Source of the DNA: Romanomermis culicivorax | Lineage: Eukaryota > Nematoda > Enoplea > Mermithida > Mermithidae | DNA length: 64,000 nucleotides | Direction of reading: 5' to 3' | Assembly (NCBI GenBank): GCA_963922205.1 | Contig: CAWUHX010000047.1 | Location: 930,001-994,000 of the forward strand | Part shown: positions 1 to 10,687 of the stretch, one piece after another | How the letters are laid out: each line of letters opens with the position of its first letter | Position numbering within the stretch: position 1 is the first letter of the stretch | Notes under the pieces: model-generated | Told to the model about the DNA's origin: nothing | The model's database searches: none | The model's input: only the letters and a program-made list of their open reading frames with translations | Position numbers and translations under genes: made by a program

Positions 1-744
1 TCTGCACACAAATTATTTTAAAAAAAATTACGACTATCTCGAGCTCGCGATTATCTCGTTTATTGCGACCGGCCCCAGGTGAAAAACATAAATTATTAAA
101 ATTGAACAGTGATGTGCCTTCTGTTATTGAAAGCACAAGGAGTGATCCCAAGAATGTTGCAAAAGCTCAGCTCGGTGATGAGCCGAGGTTTAGTGTTTTT
201 AGTAGATTGCATATCACTCAGAAGGAAACATTTTTGATGATGTTTTACGAAAGAAAGCAGCAATTTTTATTTCTTTTTTTTGATCATAGGTGGCGCGATA
301 GCGTCAACCTATAATATACTTGGCCCCCAAATTTCATATCCCCCCACCCTAGTGCCAAAATGGTAAGAGCTATAACCTTCAGGTTTTTTGCATAATTTCG
401 GGCATAAGGGCAAACTATGGGGTGCCTTTCGTCATTTCACCTCTATCTGCAAGTGGTGCTCGGTGGGGCCCCAAAAACATGCAAAAAAAGCACTTTTTGA
501 GGGACCCCAGTCCCACCAGCCCCACAATGGGTGTGGCATATCCAACCTTCATACTTCGGCCTAAGCATCTTGGGGATGCAATCTCAAATTTGATTTTTTT
601 ATTTTTTTGGAATATGGCCTCAATCCAATTATATAGTTGTCCAAAGTCCCGAGAACCGCGAAATTTGGCAATTTTGTTATATAAACTTAACGGCTTGAAA
701 AAAATAATTTTTTGCAGCATTGCAGTTTCAATTGAACCGGTAGC
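1..744. other. Gene-free stretch
   Basis: I see no supportable gene here. Open frames on both strands around 415-930 overlap each other, have no recognisable domain and run into the minisatellite that follows. The first 75 bases are rich in CTCGAG/CTCGCG palindromic words and may be the cut end of a hairpin-type repeat, but too little is present to define it. Confidence 0.5.
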
Positions 745-1440
745 CTTATCGGGATTTTTCGGCTGTATGGGTTTTCGACCATTGGGAATTCGATGGACGC
801 GGTCACTTTACACGAAAAATGATTCTGAGTGTAAACAAGCGTATTTTTGTGATTTTTTAGCGGAAGGAGTTTTCGACCGCGGGGAATTCAATGGATGCGG
901 TCACTTTACACAAAAATTATCTGGGGTGTAAACAAGCGCATTTTCGTGATTTTTCAAAAGGAACGTGTTTTCGACCATCGGGAATTTGATGAATGCGATC
1001 ACTTTACACAAAAAATTATTACCGGTGTAAACAAGCGTATTTTCTCGACTTTTTTGTGGAAGGGGTTTTCGGCTGTGGGAGATCAATGGATGTATCACTT
1101 TACACAAAAATTTATCTCGGGTGTAACCAAGCCTATTTTCGCGATTTTTTTGTGGAAGGGGTTTTCGACCACGGGGAATTTAATGAATGCGATCACTTTA
1201 CACACAAAATTATATTGAATTGCGATTTTTGAGGGAAGAGGTTTCTGACCATACGGAATTCAATGGACACAATTACTTCACACAAAAAATTGTTCTGTGT
1301 GTGAACAAAGGTATTTCTGCAGTTTTTTGGGTTGAGGGATTCTTGATTATGGGGAATTTAATGGAAATGGTTACTTTACACTCTGTTTACGACGTGTTTT
1401 TAGTTCTATGTGGTTTAAACATCTTTTACTTTCACCGAAA
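745..1440. repeat. 98-bp tandem repeat (minisatellite), about 7 degenerate copies
   Basis: The landmark CACTTTACAC recurs at about 804, 902, 1000, 1096 and 1194, a period of 96-98 bp, with weaker copies near 1274 and 1372. Each unit also carries a GTGTAAACAAGCG word, a TTTTCG(A/C)GA(T/C)TTTT word and a GTTTTCGACC..GGGGAATT word. The period is not a multiple of three, so the frames that cross it read each unit differently and are not evidence of a protein. Confidence 0.85.
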
Positions 1441-1562
1441 GTGAGAATTCGTAGCTTTAAGATTTTTTATTGTTTCTTTGATGCGAAGATGAACAAATTT
1501 AAAACTTCAATGCGCTTCAATGAAGGTTTTAATGCATGATTCAGGCCCACTAAAAAGAGGTG

Positions 1563-3285
1563 AACTAGTTTATTAGAAAATGATGGTGCAGGAAATGATG
1601 GGCCAGAAAAAAGAATATACTTGCTTGGATAGTTGCCAAGTTAGAAAAAATCTCGAACTAGATTTTTGAGAACTTGGGTTGGAGTTGGAAAAAATTCACT
1701 TACGTTATATTGGATTTTCATTTTTTCTCAAAGAAAATTTTCCATGTCTGTGAAAAAGTATATTCTGCATCAACACACTTTCCAACCAAACATGTGGATC
1801 TCTGAAATTTTGAGGAGAGTACAGGGCTGGACCTTAGTTTTTTGGCGTTTTTTGAGACAAAAAGTTCAAAAAAATTTGACCAAAAAAATTTTTTCATAAC
1901 AAATTTTCTAGTTTTAAACCCTTTGGGGTAGTTTGTACCCCCATGTCCTCCCTCACACATGTGTACTTCTAACTGCGTTGAACTTTTTTGCCAAATTCAG
2001 TGTCAATAAAACAGGAATCAACTGCGGGAAAGTGGCACATAAAATTCCACTCAGATTTTTTAGAAAAAAAGCTATAGCACGAAGTCTTCTTAGAACTAAA
2101 TCGATTGTGCAAGATATGTTTAATTCACTCATTTTATATAACATATCGTATAGAACTCACTCCGCAAGGTGTACTGATTACAAGCTATAAACAAATTTAT
2201 TCTCTCCTATTAAAAAATTCAAATAGCATCATTCAAAGTTTTTGGATTTAAACTGAAATTTGCAGAAAGAGCGCTTCTTGCGGGATTGCAGACGGGAAGC
2301 AATTTCACCCATCCCTGTCGATTCCGTCCTGCTTTGGAAAAAGTCGTACTGTTGCGCTGGGAGTGCGAGTATAGTGGGGAAGAATCGGGTATGGGATTGG
2401 GTGCACACCTCTAATATAGGCACGGCTGAATCAGGAGCATTTTTGTATGCTTCACCCTATTCTCCCATTTACAGATTGGTACCCAATGACTGTAACCAAG
2501 GCCCAGTTTCACTAAAGGGGTCTAAGCTCGAGCTCAAGATAATCTCGAACAAAAAGGCGACTCGATTTTATCTCAAGCTTGGTGTAATCTCAGTTTCATC
2601 AGGATTATAACGAGCTGAATGTCAAGATTATCCCTAGCCCAACCTGTCGGGTTGCATTAAAATTTTCACATAATTCTCTTATCTCTGAAGCAAATAAACA
2701 TACAAATATTCGCAATTCCCGAACTCGAACTTAAACCTCAATATTAGTGAATCCCGAAGTGAATATTGTTTGTGCACTGGAAGAACATAATCTCAACATT
2801 GCGATTAGCTCTAACTGAGGATCAACAATTTAATCCTGATGATGGGATTATCCTCATGTTGGGTTAGTGCAAATAACCTCAGGTTTCTTTATAGTTCTGA
2901 AAATGACTATAATGTGCCTCCCTCGCCATTTTTCAGCTAGTGTGAGAGGCAGGAGTTTTGAATCGGTCGGGAGTTAGAAAGCTACTGGTTTACTATTTCT
3001 TTACATTTGAAATCATGTGCATATAATTTTCATATAGAAAAATTTTACTGTAGCTGATGCCAGGGCAAGGAAAAAATGCACGATACTGCAGAATATACTT
3101 CTTACAGCCATGGAAAGTTTTTTTTGAGAAAGAATGAAAATCCAATATAACGAAAGTGAATTTTTTCCAACTGTAACCCAAGTGCTCAAGAATCTAGTTC
3201 GAGCCTTTTTCTAGCTTGGAAACTATCCAAGCAAGTATAGTATTCTTTTTTCTACCCCATCGGGGCATTTTCTAATAAACTAGTT
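1563..3285. repeat. Foldback repeat with two ~200-bp inverted arms
   Basis: Bases 1563-1769 reappear as the reverse complement at 3087-3285. Both arms start from the outer word AACTAGTTTATTAGAAAATG and share the later words TACTTGCTTGGATAG, TCGAACTAGAT and TATATTGGATTTTCATT. The arms differ by scattered substitutions and small indels. The 1.3-kb interior has no convincing gene; it contains AAGCTCGAGCTCAAG-type palindromic words near 2520-2560. This looks like a non-autonomous foldback element or an inverted pair of one repeat; no clear target duplication was seen. Confidence 0.7.
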
Positions 3286-3742
3286 ATTTATATTTTACAG
3301 TCTGACCCTAAGAGAACTGGTGGACAAAAGTCAGTAAGATTAGGATCATCAATTAGCTAAAGGAAGTGGTCTATTCATGACTGTAGTTGCATGTTCTAGA
3401 AGGATAAATGAGGCTTTCTGAAATTTTTTCCTGCTGGACTCTGAAACGTGGTTCAGGCCACGATAGAAAATATATAGTACTTGCTTCTCGATATTGATCT
3501 TCACAAACACTAAAGGAATATTCAGAGCCTTTTTATGATCCGTGGACTATCTTTCAAACGATATGAAGGACAATTTAAACAACTCTGATGTTGGCGATCA
3601 TTCGAAACCATGGATTGAAATTTTTATTAACAGGGAATTCAGTATTATTTCGATTTATTCGGCCATTTACAGTATGATAACTTTTTATTGCGTCTGCACA
3701 GATAGCAAGTTACTGTAACGAGAAAACCAAATCTAACTGTAT
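3286..3742. other. 3' flank of the S9 peptidase gene
   Basis: No gene is visible. The only interpretable site is the minus-strand AATAAA described separately. Confidence 0.5.
3684..3689 (-). promoter_or_regulatory. Poly(A) signal AATAAA of the S9 peptidase gene
   Basis: The minus strand reads AATAAA about 54 nt after the stop codon of the peptidase gene (stop at 3743-3745), a normal distance for a short nematode 3' UTR. Confidence 0.6.
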
Positions 3743-6700
3743 TCAATAACTCATTTTAAAACGCTCTATCATGACTTCGGCGTTCGCTATCTCATCAGTT
3801 ACTTTTTCCATCCTACCGCCCAAACATTTGGCTAAAAATTGTTCTGCTTCGGCGAAAAAAGCCACTTTATTTTGTGGCCTAACGAAACCGTGCCCTTCTC
3901 GAGGAAATAACATAAACGTGAAGGGTATGGACTGACTACGAAGCACCATGGTCATTTGTACCGATTCATCTAAAGGCACACGAGGGTCGTTGGCACCTTG
4001 AGCTATGAGCAGCGGCTTTTTGATCAAATGGGCTTTGAAAACGGGCGAAACCGATTCCAAGAAACGACGTCCATCGGTAGTGTTGGGGTCGCCACCCAGG
4101 CGTCGAATCATGGTGTTAAATTTGGGTTTCCAATAAGGAGGCACGGAACGCATCAAACTGACCAAATTAGAAGGACCAACGACGTCCACGCCGCAAGCGT
4201 AAAGGTCCGGGGTGGAAGTTAATCCGGAAAGGACAGCATAACCGCCGTAACTGCCGCCAAAGATGGCTACCTGAAGGTGAATGTGAAAGATTTGATTCTA
4301 CTGGAGATATTATCGTACTCAAAAATGTTGGATTCTTGACGCTTTTCTTGCTTGATCATCCGAAAGAATTTTCGATATATCATCAGCTAATATACAGTTC
4401 AAACTCCACATAGAGAGTGAATCATCCTCTGATGAAGAACACGTTTTGCCAGTCACACTAAAAGGTAGTGTGAAGCTCATAAGTGTGGCATTCTGTTAGC
4501 CTCCTTCTTATGATCTTATCTATTGTGGCCTTTTCAAGGGTAAGATAGTTTAAAAAGGTTATCACATTACAAATTGACATTGGGAGAGAATGACGTCTTC
4601 GAAATAGGAATGTTATATTCGATACGCAACGCTCAATTCTGATTATTTGCGCCTATTAGACCTTCTAATACGGAGTCCACAAATGGAAGAATTTTGAAAA
4701 AAATTTGTTCCGCTTTTTTCAAAATATTTTTATTGGGCCTAAAGTCGGTTGCATATTCGTATTTAATTTTTTAAGTCGCATATTACTCGCACTCAATTTA
4801 CAAGTTAAAGAGTCGAAATTGTACCTAAAAAGCAAATGGAGGACATTTTCTAATATTTTACCACTCCGGCATTTTATTAATTTTTCATCATAAACACTGA
4901 GCCTTAGCCTAGGTTTAAGCCAACGCCTAACCCTAAGCTTAAGCTTAAAACACGACTCGAATATTTCAAAAATTACACACTTTCTGAGAAAATTCAGCTT
5001 CTCATACAGAGAGTTGTGATAGGTAAAAAATTAACCCCACCTCAACACCCACATTTAATATAACTTGATACTCTAGGAACGAAAATTATATTCATTTCGT
5101 CTTAAAATCAAAACTCGCATAGCTACAGTAAGATTAAATATGACAATTTTAATTTTTTCGATTTTTGACATACACTTCTTTCAACTTTTGCAAGCTCGTG
5201 TTCTAAAAATTTGCCTGATATTACGTTAAAGAATGGGCCACAATTTACTGTAGGATTTATTAGAGTAAAGTACGTATTAAGAATAAGTGCTGACCGAAAC
5301 ATAAAATTTTGAGAGCGAAAATTACCATTTTTTACAAAAATCACGTATCAAAAATCACCACCATAGCAAGCCGCCTTTGTGAAAGCCAACGAGCCTACTA
5401 TTATCGTGTTGAAGCAAAGGATATATCTGACGAACATGAAGCAGACGCTATGAAATGAAGTGATTTATTTCAAATCGACTGCCTTAAGTCTGATGCTTTG
5501 TTTTTCCTCTATTTCCACTCCTAATGCTTTACTATCCTGTAATCTGAAACATAAAATTTCGAGAAAAGCCAACTTTTTTTGATCAAGGATTGTAAATTAA
5601 AATTTATCAACTAAAATAGTTCGCTGCTTTTCGTAGATTTGACCCCTTAGCAGTACATGAAATTTTATCATCTTTCGGGGGAAACTAGGAGACGTCGTGA
5701 ACTATCCACTGCGTGGGGAAGCTTTCGGTTCTCTTGAGCTTTAGCAGTATAAACAGTCATTTTTGTGGAAACGATAAGCTTTTTAATCATTTTTATCGTC
5801 TCATTTTCGACACTTAAAATCTTGTTAAAAAATGTGAAATGCAAAATGCGCATCTATAGTCTGTTTTTCTTGAAATGCTTCTAAATAATAAAAGTGGAAA
5901 GCAAGTAGTATTCCAGATTTTCACTATTTTTTGATAAACACTATATCATAAAGGACTGGAAATTTGTCAGCACACCGACCTCACCTCTAACAATTTTTCG
6001 AGTGCAAATATTTAAGGTAAGAGCTTTATGTAAACGTTTTTGACGACAGTATTGAATTTGTCACTTTTCTATTTGGAAGCATTTTATAAAAAACACACTA
6101 TAATGTGTATTCAACCATTAAGCTAGGTCATGCGTGGGTCAATATATCTTATGTGTCGTAAATAGACAGAAAAATGCAAAAAATGCGAAAATTCCCAGCA
6201 TTGGGGTACTGTAGCTATGCGAATCTTGTTTTTTATGCAAGATAAGCATTTCCTTAAAATTTAGAATACAAAACTTGTTCTATTGCCTCACTTTTGAAAT
6301 GCATCAAGTCTGGATTTTCCCACAATAGGGGTCGCAATTTCATGCTCAGAGTCCTGCGAGCCTCTAGCGGTACATAAATTTCCGTAATTTTTTGTCAACA
6401 AGTAGAATACATCGTAAACTATCTACTGTATAGGGAACTTTTTGGTGCTTCTAAGCTTTAGCGGTATATATGGTGATTTTTGTAAAAAAATAATAATTTT
6501 TGCTCTCAAAATTTTATGTTTCGAGCGCGACTGTATTCTCAATACATACTTTACACTAATGACTCCTACAGTAAATTGTGGCCCATTCATCAACCTAATA
6601 TTGGGCAAATTTTTAGAACTCGATGTCTGACGTACCTAAACTTGCAAAAGTTGAAAGAAATGTATGTCAAAAATCGAAAAAAGATATAAAATTGTCATAT

Positions 6701-9261
6701 TTCATCCTACTGTAGCTATGCGAGTTTTGATTTTCAGACGAAATGAATATCATTTTCGTTCCTAGCGCCTCAAATTACACTACATATGTGATTTTCAGGC
6801 GGGGTTAATTTTTTACTTATCACAACTAAGTTGAATCCTCTCAGAAATCGTGTCTCAATTTGTAGTAAAGGTGCCAAAGTACAACTAAGCAGTTATGGTT
6901 AGAAGATTCAAACAGAATAGTTGTCTGGAAAACAAAATCGAATATCAGGATTTAAGTTTGGCTGTTATATTTTTCTGAACCATATCTGCATTCCGAAAAT
7001 ATCAACTACATTAGCATCTTACCTTATCAGGTCGGCTTAGTTTCTTTTCCACAAACCACGAAACCGCGTTCGTTAAATCTTGCTGCATTTTCAAACCCCA
7101 TTGACCATTGCCGGCGTTCTGAAATTTTTTGCCCAAATCGGTCGACGATCGGAAATTACATTTGATCACTACATAACCTCGATTCGAAAAATATTGCATA
7201 ACGGCGTCAAAACCCCAAAAATCTCTGGCCCAAGGTCCGCCGTGTACGAAAAGTATGGTCGGCTGGGGAGATTCGGGAGTTGAAGATTCCGGTAAAGTAA
7301 AATAGCATAGTTGAGTCAAATTGTCACTAATGGGCACCGAAACGGTGTGCTCAGGAACCAAAGGATAATCGAGTAAAGATTTTTTGGTCCAGAATAAAAA
7401 TTTCGCTGTTCTATCAGTCCTATTGTATAAATGATACATGGAAGGGTACTGAGCAGAATACGGTTTCACAATCCACAAAGTAAAATCAAGTGAAAACATG
7501 GTCAACCAGACTTCTTCCATATCATCACCAACGAACTTGAGCTTTTTGGCCAAATCTCGGAATTCCTCTTCGTATAATTTATCAAAAAATATTCGACTGG
7601 GTTTATCATAGTGGAGATCAATCCACAACACGTTCGAAGAAATGGGATGAAAAACTACGGAATATATAGATGCGTTAGCGGGCCTATAGATCAACTCCTT
7701 TTCTCGAGTATCAAAAGTCATAGCGTACAATGAACTCAGATCATCTTTTCCGTCATTATTGTCCATCCAATACAGAATTCTATTCGTTTTATCAAATTTT
7801 AAAGGATAGATAAAACTTATGTCGTCAAAATTGATGGATCGGTAAGTCGGAAAATCGGTGGCATTAGTAGCATTTTCAAAAAATTTGTAGAAAATTTTAC
7901 CACCTCGATTGGTTTGCTTCCATAGAAGACGAATTTTGAGGTCGTCGTCTAGAAAATAGCCAGCGAATTCGTTATTTTGAAAGAGTAAAGTCTTCTGGCC
8001 TGATTTAATATTCAGATTGTAAGCGTCGTGATACCGAGGATCGCGATTATTGAGACCGATTATCAGATGATAGGGATCTTTAGGGCTTGCCTATAATGCA
8101 ATTTACGAAAAGCAGCCAGCATTTCATTCCAAATATTTCAAACCAGAACAAGAAATTCCAAGTCAGAACCAGAAGATATCGAAAAATTGTGGATTTATCA
8201 CAATTGAGATTACGGCAAAAAATAGACTATACTCATTCAGCGAATATTCATTTTTTGAGATGAATGTTGAAAAACATACAACATGATTTCATTTTCTTTA
8301 CCATTGATTTTATCTTTTGCTTTTGCAGCGAAAATTTGACATGGAACAATATGAGCCAAAAAGTACAGTCGATGACCTTACTTTTAGGATAACTGCGGCT
8401 ACTTTGCTGGTCTCCGTCAAAAGTATATTTTTCTTGGAATAAACGTCGATCGAGTAAAGGCGCCAATTTTCGTCACCATCTTTGTCATTGGAGTAAATCA
8501 CAGTCCTGTTATCGAAGGCCCATTCGGCATTCAAAACTCCTCTACCTGTCGGTGACGAAAGCTTATGTAAGAAAACTCTGAAGAATATTTAAGGAAAGAA
8601 TCATGTTAAAATTAAAAATTGGTTTGACACGTCTATTTTTCGGCTCACAGCTTATACGAAATCTATAATTTCCGAGATATTTGTTATTTTCCGAGATTTC
8701 CAAGATTTCCGAGATTATACGAAGACCTTTTCCAGCCAGAATTCATGAAATACTTCTCCAAAAACATTCCTTCCCTGTGTGCTTTAGACCGTAGATCTAA
8801 AAGCTGCAAGTTGAAGAAAAACGTTCTATGAAAACATCGTCTTGTGTAGTAGCTTTTAGTTCTACAATTCTTCTATGCAATACACTCCTGAGTCTTCAAC
8901 AGCCAGTGACTCTCTTGTAAGACAGATTTTATTTAGCAGTCCTCCAAAGTCGGGTAGTGTTATATGTACAGTATAAAGCAAATCATCGTCAGTTGATAAT
9001 GCTAACTTCCTGTAGTACAGTAATCTGACCCTTTTCGAAAGTGAGTTGAAACGGCTCATCGTTAGATAACTTTTTGACCCAAATGTTCGGGATAGAGTCA
9101 CGGTAAGCGATCCAAGAAATCCAAAGGCCGTCAGGACTGATTGAGATTGCCGAATAATCGGGAGGCGAAAAAATTATCTTTCTTGGTATAAGTTTCGAAA
9201 ATGAGGCGTTCGTTAAGGCAACGATAAAGAAGAAGCCGGAGAGCAACAAAATATTCAGCAT
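3743..9261 (-). CDS. Secreted S9 prolyl oligopeptidase / dipeptidyl-peptidase-like serine hydrolase (4 exons)
   Basis: Predicted exons (minus): 9261-9030, 8545-8382, 8090-7023, 4270-3743, joining in frame to about 663 residues. The start is the first ATG; it opens a hydrophobic signal peptide (MLNILLLSGFFFIVALTNAS). The first three exons give the beta-propeller part (SISPDG, EWAFDNRT, SNDKDGDENW). The hydrolase fold follows, with oxyanion region FVHGGPW, nucleophile elbow GGSYGGY at the start of exon 4, acid GANDPRVPLDES and histidine EGHGF, so the catalytic triad is complete. Order and motifs match peptidase family S9, closest in style to nematode DPF-6/acylaminoacyl-peptidase-like proteins; substrate is not deducible. 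Introns are 484, 291 and 2752 nt; the first uses donor GTCAGA, less canonical than the others, so that boundary is the least certain. The large third intron is packed with repeats. Confidence 0.9.
5030..6835. repeat. Inverted repeat arms inside intron 3 of the peptidase gene
   Basis: About 320 bp at 5030-5345 are present as the reverse complement at about 6475-6835. Shared words include AATGGGCCACAATTTACTGTA (one arm, with one difference in the other), GTTGTGATA..TAAAAAATTAACCCC and GCATAGCTACAGTA. Between the arms, 5640-5770 and 6355-6485 are a diverged direct repeat (AACTATC.ACTG...GGGAA.CTTT), and a TA-flanked MITE copy sits at 5855-6102. The structure is intronic, so it should be removed in the mature mRNA. 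Confidence 0.7.
5855..6102 (+). mobile_element. 248-bp MITE, copy A (TA-flanked, TIR TATAGTCTGTTTTT)
   Basis: The element begins TATAGTCTGTTTTT..GAAATGCTTC and ends GAAGCATTTTATAAAAAACACACTATA, which is its own inverted end. Further copies lie at 16120-16365 (same orientation) and 62635-62861 (opposite), all with about the same internal sequence (AAGCAAGTAGTATT, GGAAATTTGTCAG, GACGACAGTATTGA). TA at both ends suggests a Tc1/mariner-mobilised miniature element. It has no coding capacity. Confidence 0.75.
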
Positions 9262-10384
9262 TCCTTTATTGACTTTCAAAAATTGAAAAAAAGCAAAACG
9301 ATTTGTTGTAGATCGCGCTTATTCACGAAAAATTGTAAATTTTCTTCATGCAATAAATACGAAAAAAATTCCCAAGCGATATTTATTAACCAGTTTTTGT
9401 GCAAATTATGGCGGAAAATCAAACAAAAATAAGCAATCAGGCGGTCGTGCCGATTTGTACAAGGTAATTTTTTAGCTTTCAAAAATGGCTTTTGATTAAC
9501 ATTTTGTTTGTACTACTTTTTGCCTGATTTTTCAACGGTCGAACTGGCACTTGGCGGTGGAAAAACCTTTGCCCATTCAGCTAATGTGTCGTTGTTCCAT
9601 ATACTCTTGTGAGATTTTGCAGTTAAACGATTAGAGAAGAATGTGATTTACAAAATTATCTGTGTTTTATAGAATTGTTTTTGATTATAAAGTATTGTTG
9701 AACATTACTGATTTCAAGAGACAATTTTCCAAAAATTGTTCGTGTTTAAAAATAACTGTTTTAGCTTACTGCAATCACCAATTTCTTAAGTTATTATGCG
9801 GAATTTTTCTTCTGAAAACATATTTCTACGAGTGTCGAGAAAAGCTATTCATATATTTTATGTATGAATGGTTGTATTAGTGAAGCAGACAGTTATAGTC
9901 TCTCTTGAAATAAATCCAAATATATTCCATATTGTACGATTTTCTAAAGACTGGAAATTTGAGAGCATAACCAAAAAACCGTTAACAACCTTTTAAATGA
10001 AAAATCTTACTGTAAAAGCTTTGTGTAAACAACTTTGACGACAGCTTTGATTTTTGTCGCTTTTCAATTTTGAAGCATTTAATAAAAAACACAAACTATA
10101 CATACTTTCTACTTCGGTAAGAATTTTCAAAGTTAAATTTTTCAAATCATTTGTTTAAGATTTTTCTTTGGATTTAGAGCTTCTTTTTTTCTGATTTCCA
10201 AAAATACAATGTCGCTTTACTAATATTTTTTATGTTTAGAACTTCAGGATCGATCAAACTAAGATAAGATCTTTGTGCATTAAATTGACCTATGAAATTA
10301 AAGTTAAAAATTAACCACACCTGAAAATATGACTAAGAGCCGTATTCACAAAGGCGGTTAGCACTATCCTGGAGTAAACACGTT
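9262..10384. other. Intergenic stretch upstream of the S9 gene
   Basis: Contains the promoter region of the minus-strand peptidase gene but no TATA-like site I can defend. Around 9945-10105 there is a decayed relative of the TA-flanked MITE (GACTGGAAATTTGAGAG, TTGACGACAGCTTTGA, GAAGCATTTAATAAAAAACACA) lacking a clear left end. Short open frames here show no domain. Confidence 0.5.
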
Positions 10385-10687
10385 GGGCCGGTTTCATCAA
10401 AGAGACTTAAGCTCCAGCTGAGCTGCAACTAAAGCTGTAGCTTAAGTCTATATGTTATACCATTGCGGTTAAGTTACAGCTGAGCTGTAGCCTAACTCAG
10501 TCACACAAAACATATCGGGAAAGTTAAGCTAAAGCTCAGCTGCAGGTTAACTTTCTCGATATCTTTTGCGTGCATGAGTTAAGCTACAGCTGAGCTGCAG
10601 CTTAACGGCAGTGGTATAACATATAGTTAAGCTACAGCTTAAACTGCAGCTCAGCTGGGGCTTAAGTCTCTTTGATGAAACCGGCCC
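10385..10687. mobile_element. 303-bp hairpin MITE with GTT target duplication
   Basis: The left end GGGCCGGTTTCATCAAAGAG is matched by the right end CTCTTTGATGAAACCGGCCC. The two halves continue to pair inward almost to the centre through repeated AGCTTAAG, CAGCTGAGCTGCAG and TATATGTTATACCA words. GTT occurs immediately outside both ends (10382-10384 and 10688-10690), a 3-bp duplication. A 3-bp duplication and GG..CC ends are seen in PIF/Harbinger-type MITEs, although their usual target is TTA/TAA. No open frame. Confidence 0.85.

Noticed and set aside
422..931. 169-codon plus-strand open frame
   Set aside because: No domain, overlaps an equally long frame on the other strand and runs into the 98-bp minisatellite, so it is not supported as a gene.
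895..1218. Frames with repeated H-F-T-Q-K type peptides
   Set aside because: They come from the 98-bp tandem repeat; the period is not a multiple of three, so units are read in different frames and no repeated protein is encoded.
4895..4950. Telomere-like CCTAA/TTAGG words
   Set aside because: Words such as GCCTTAGCCTAGG and GCCTAACCCTAAGC are irregular and few; no TTAGGC array is present.
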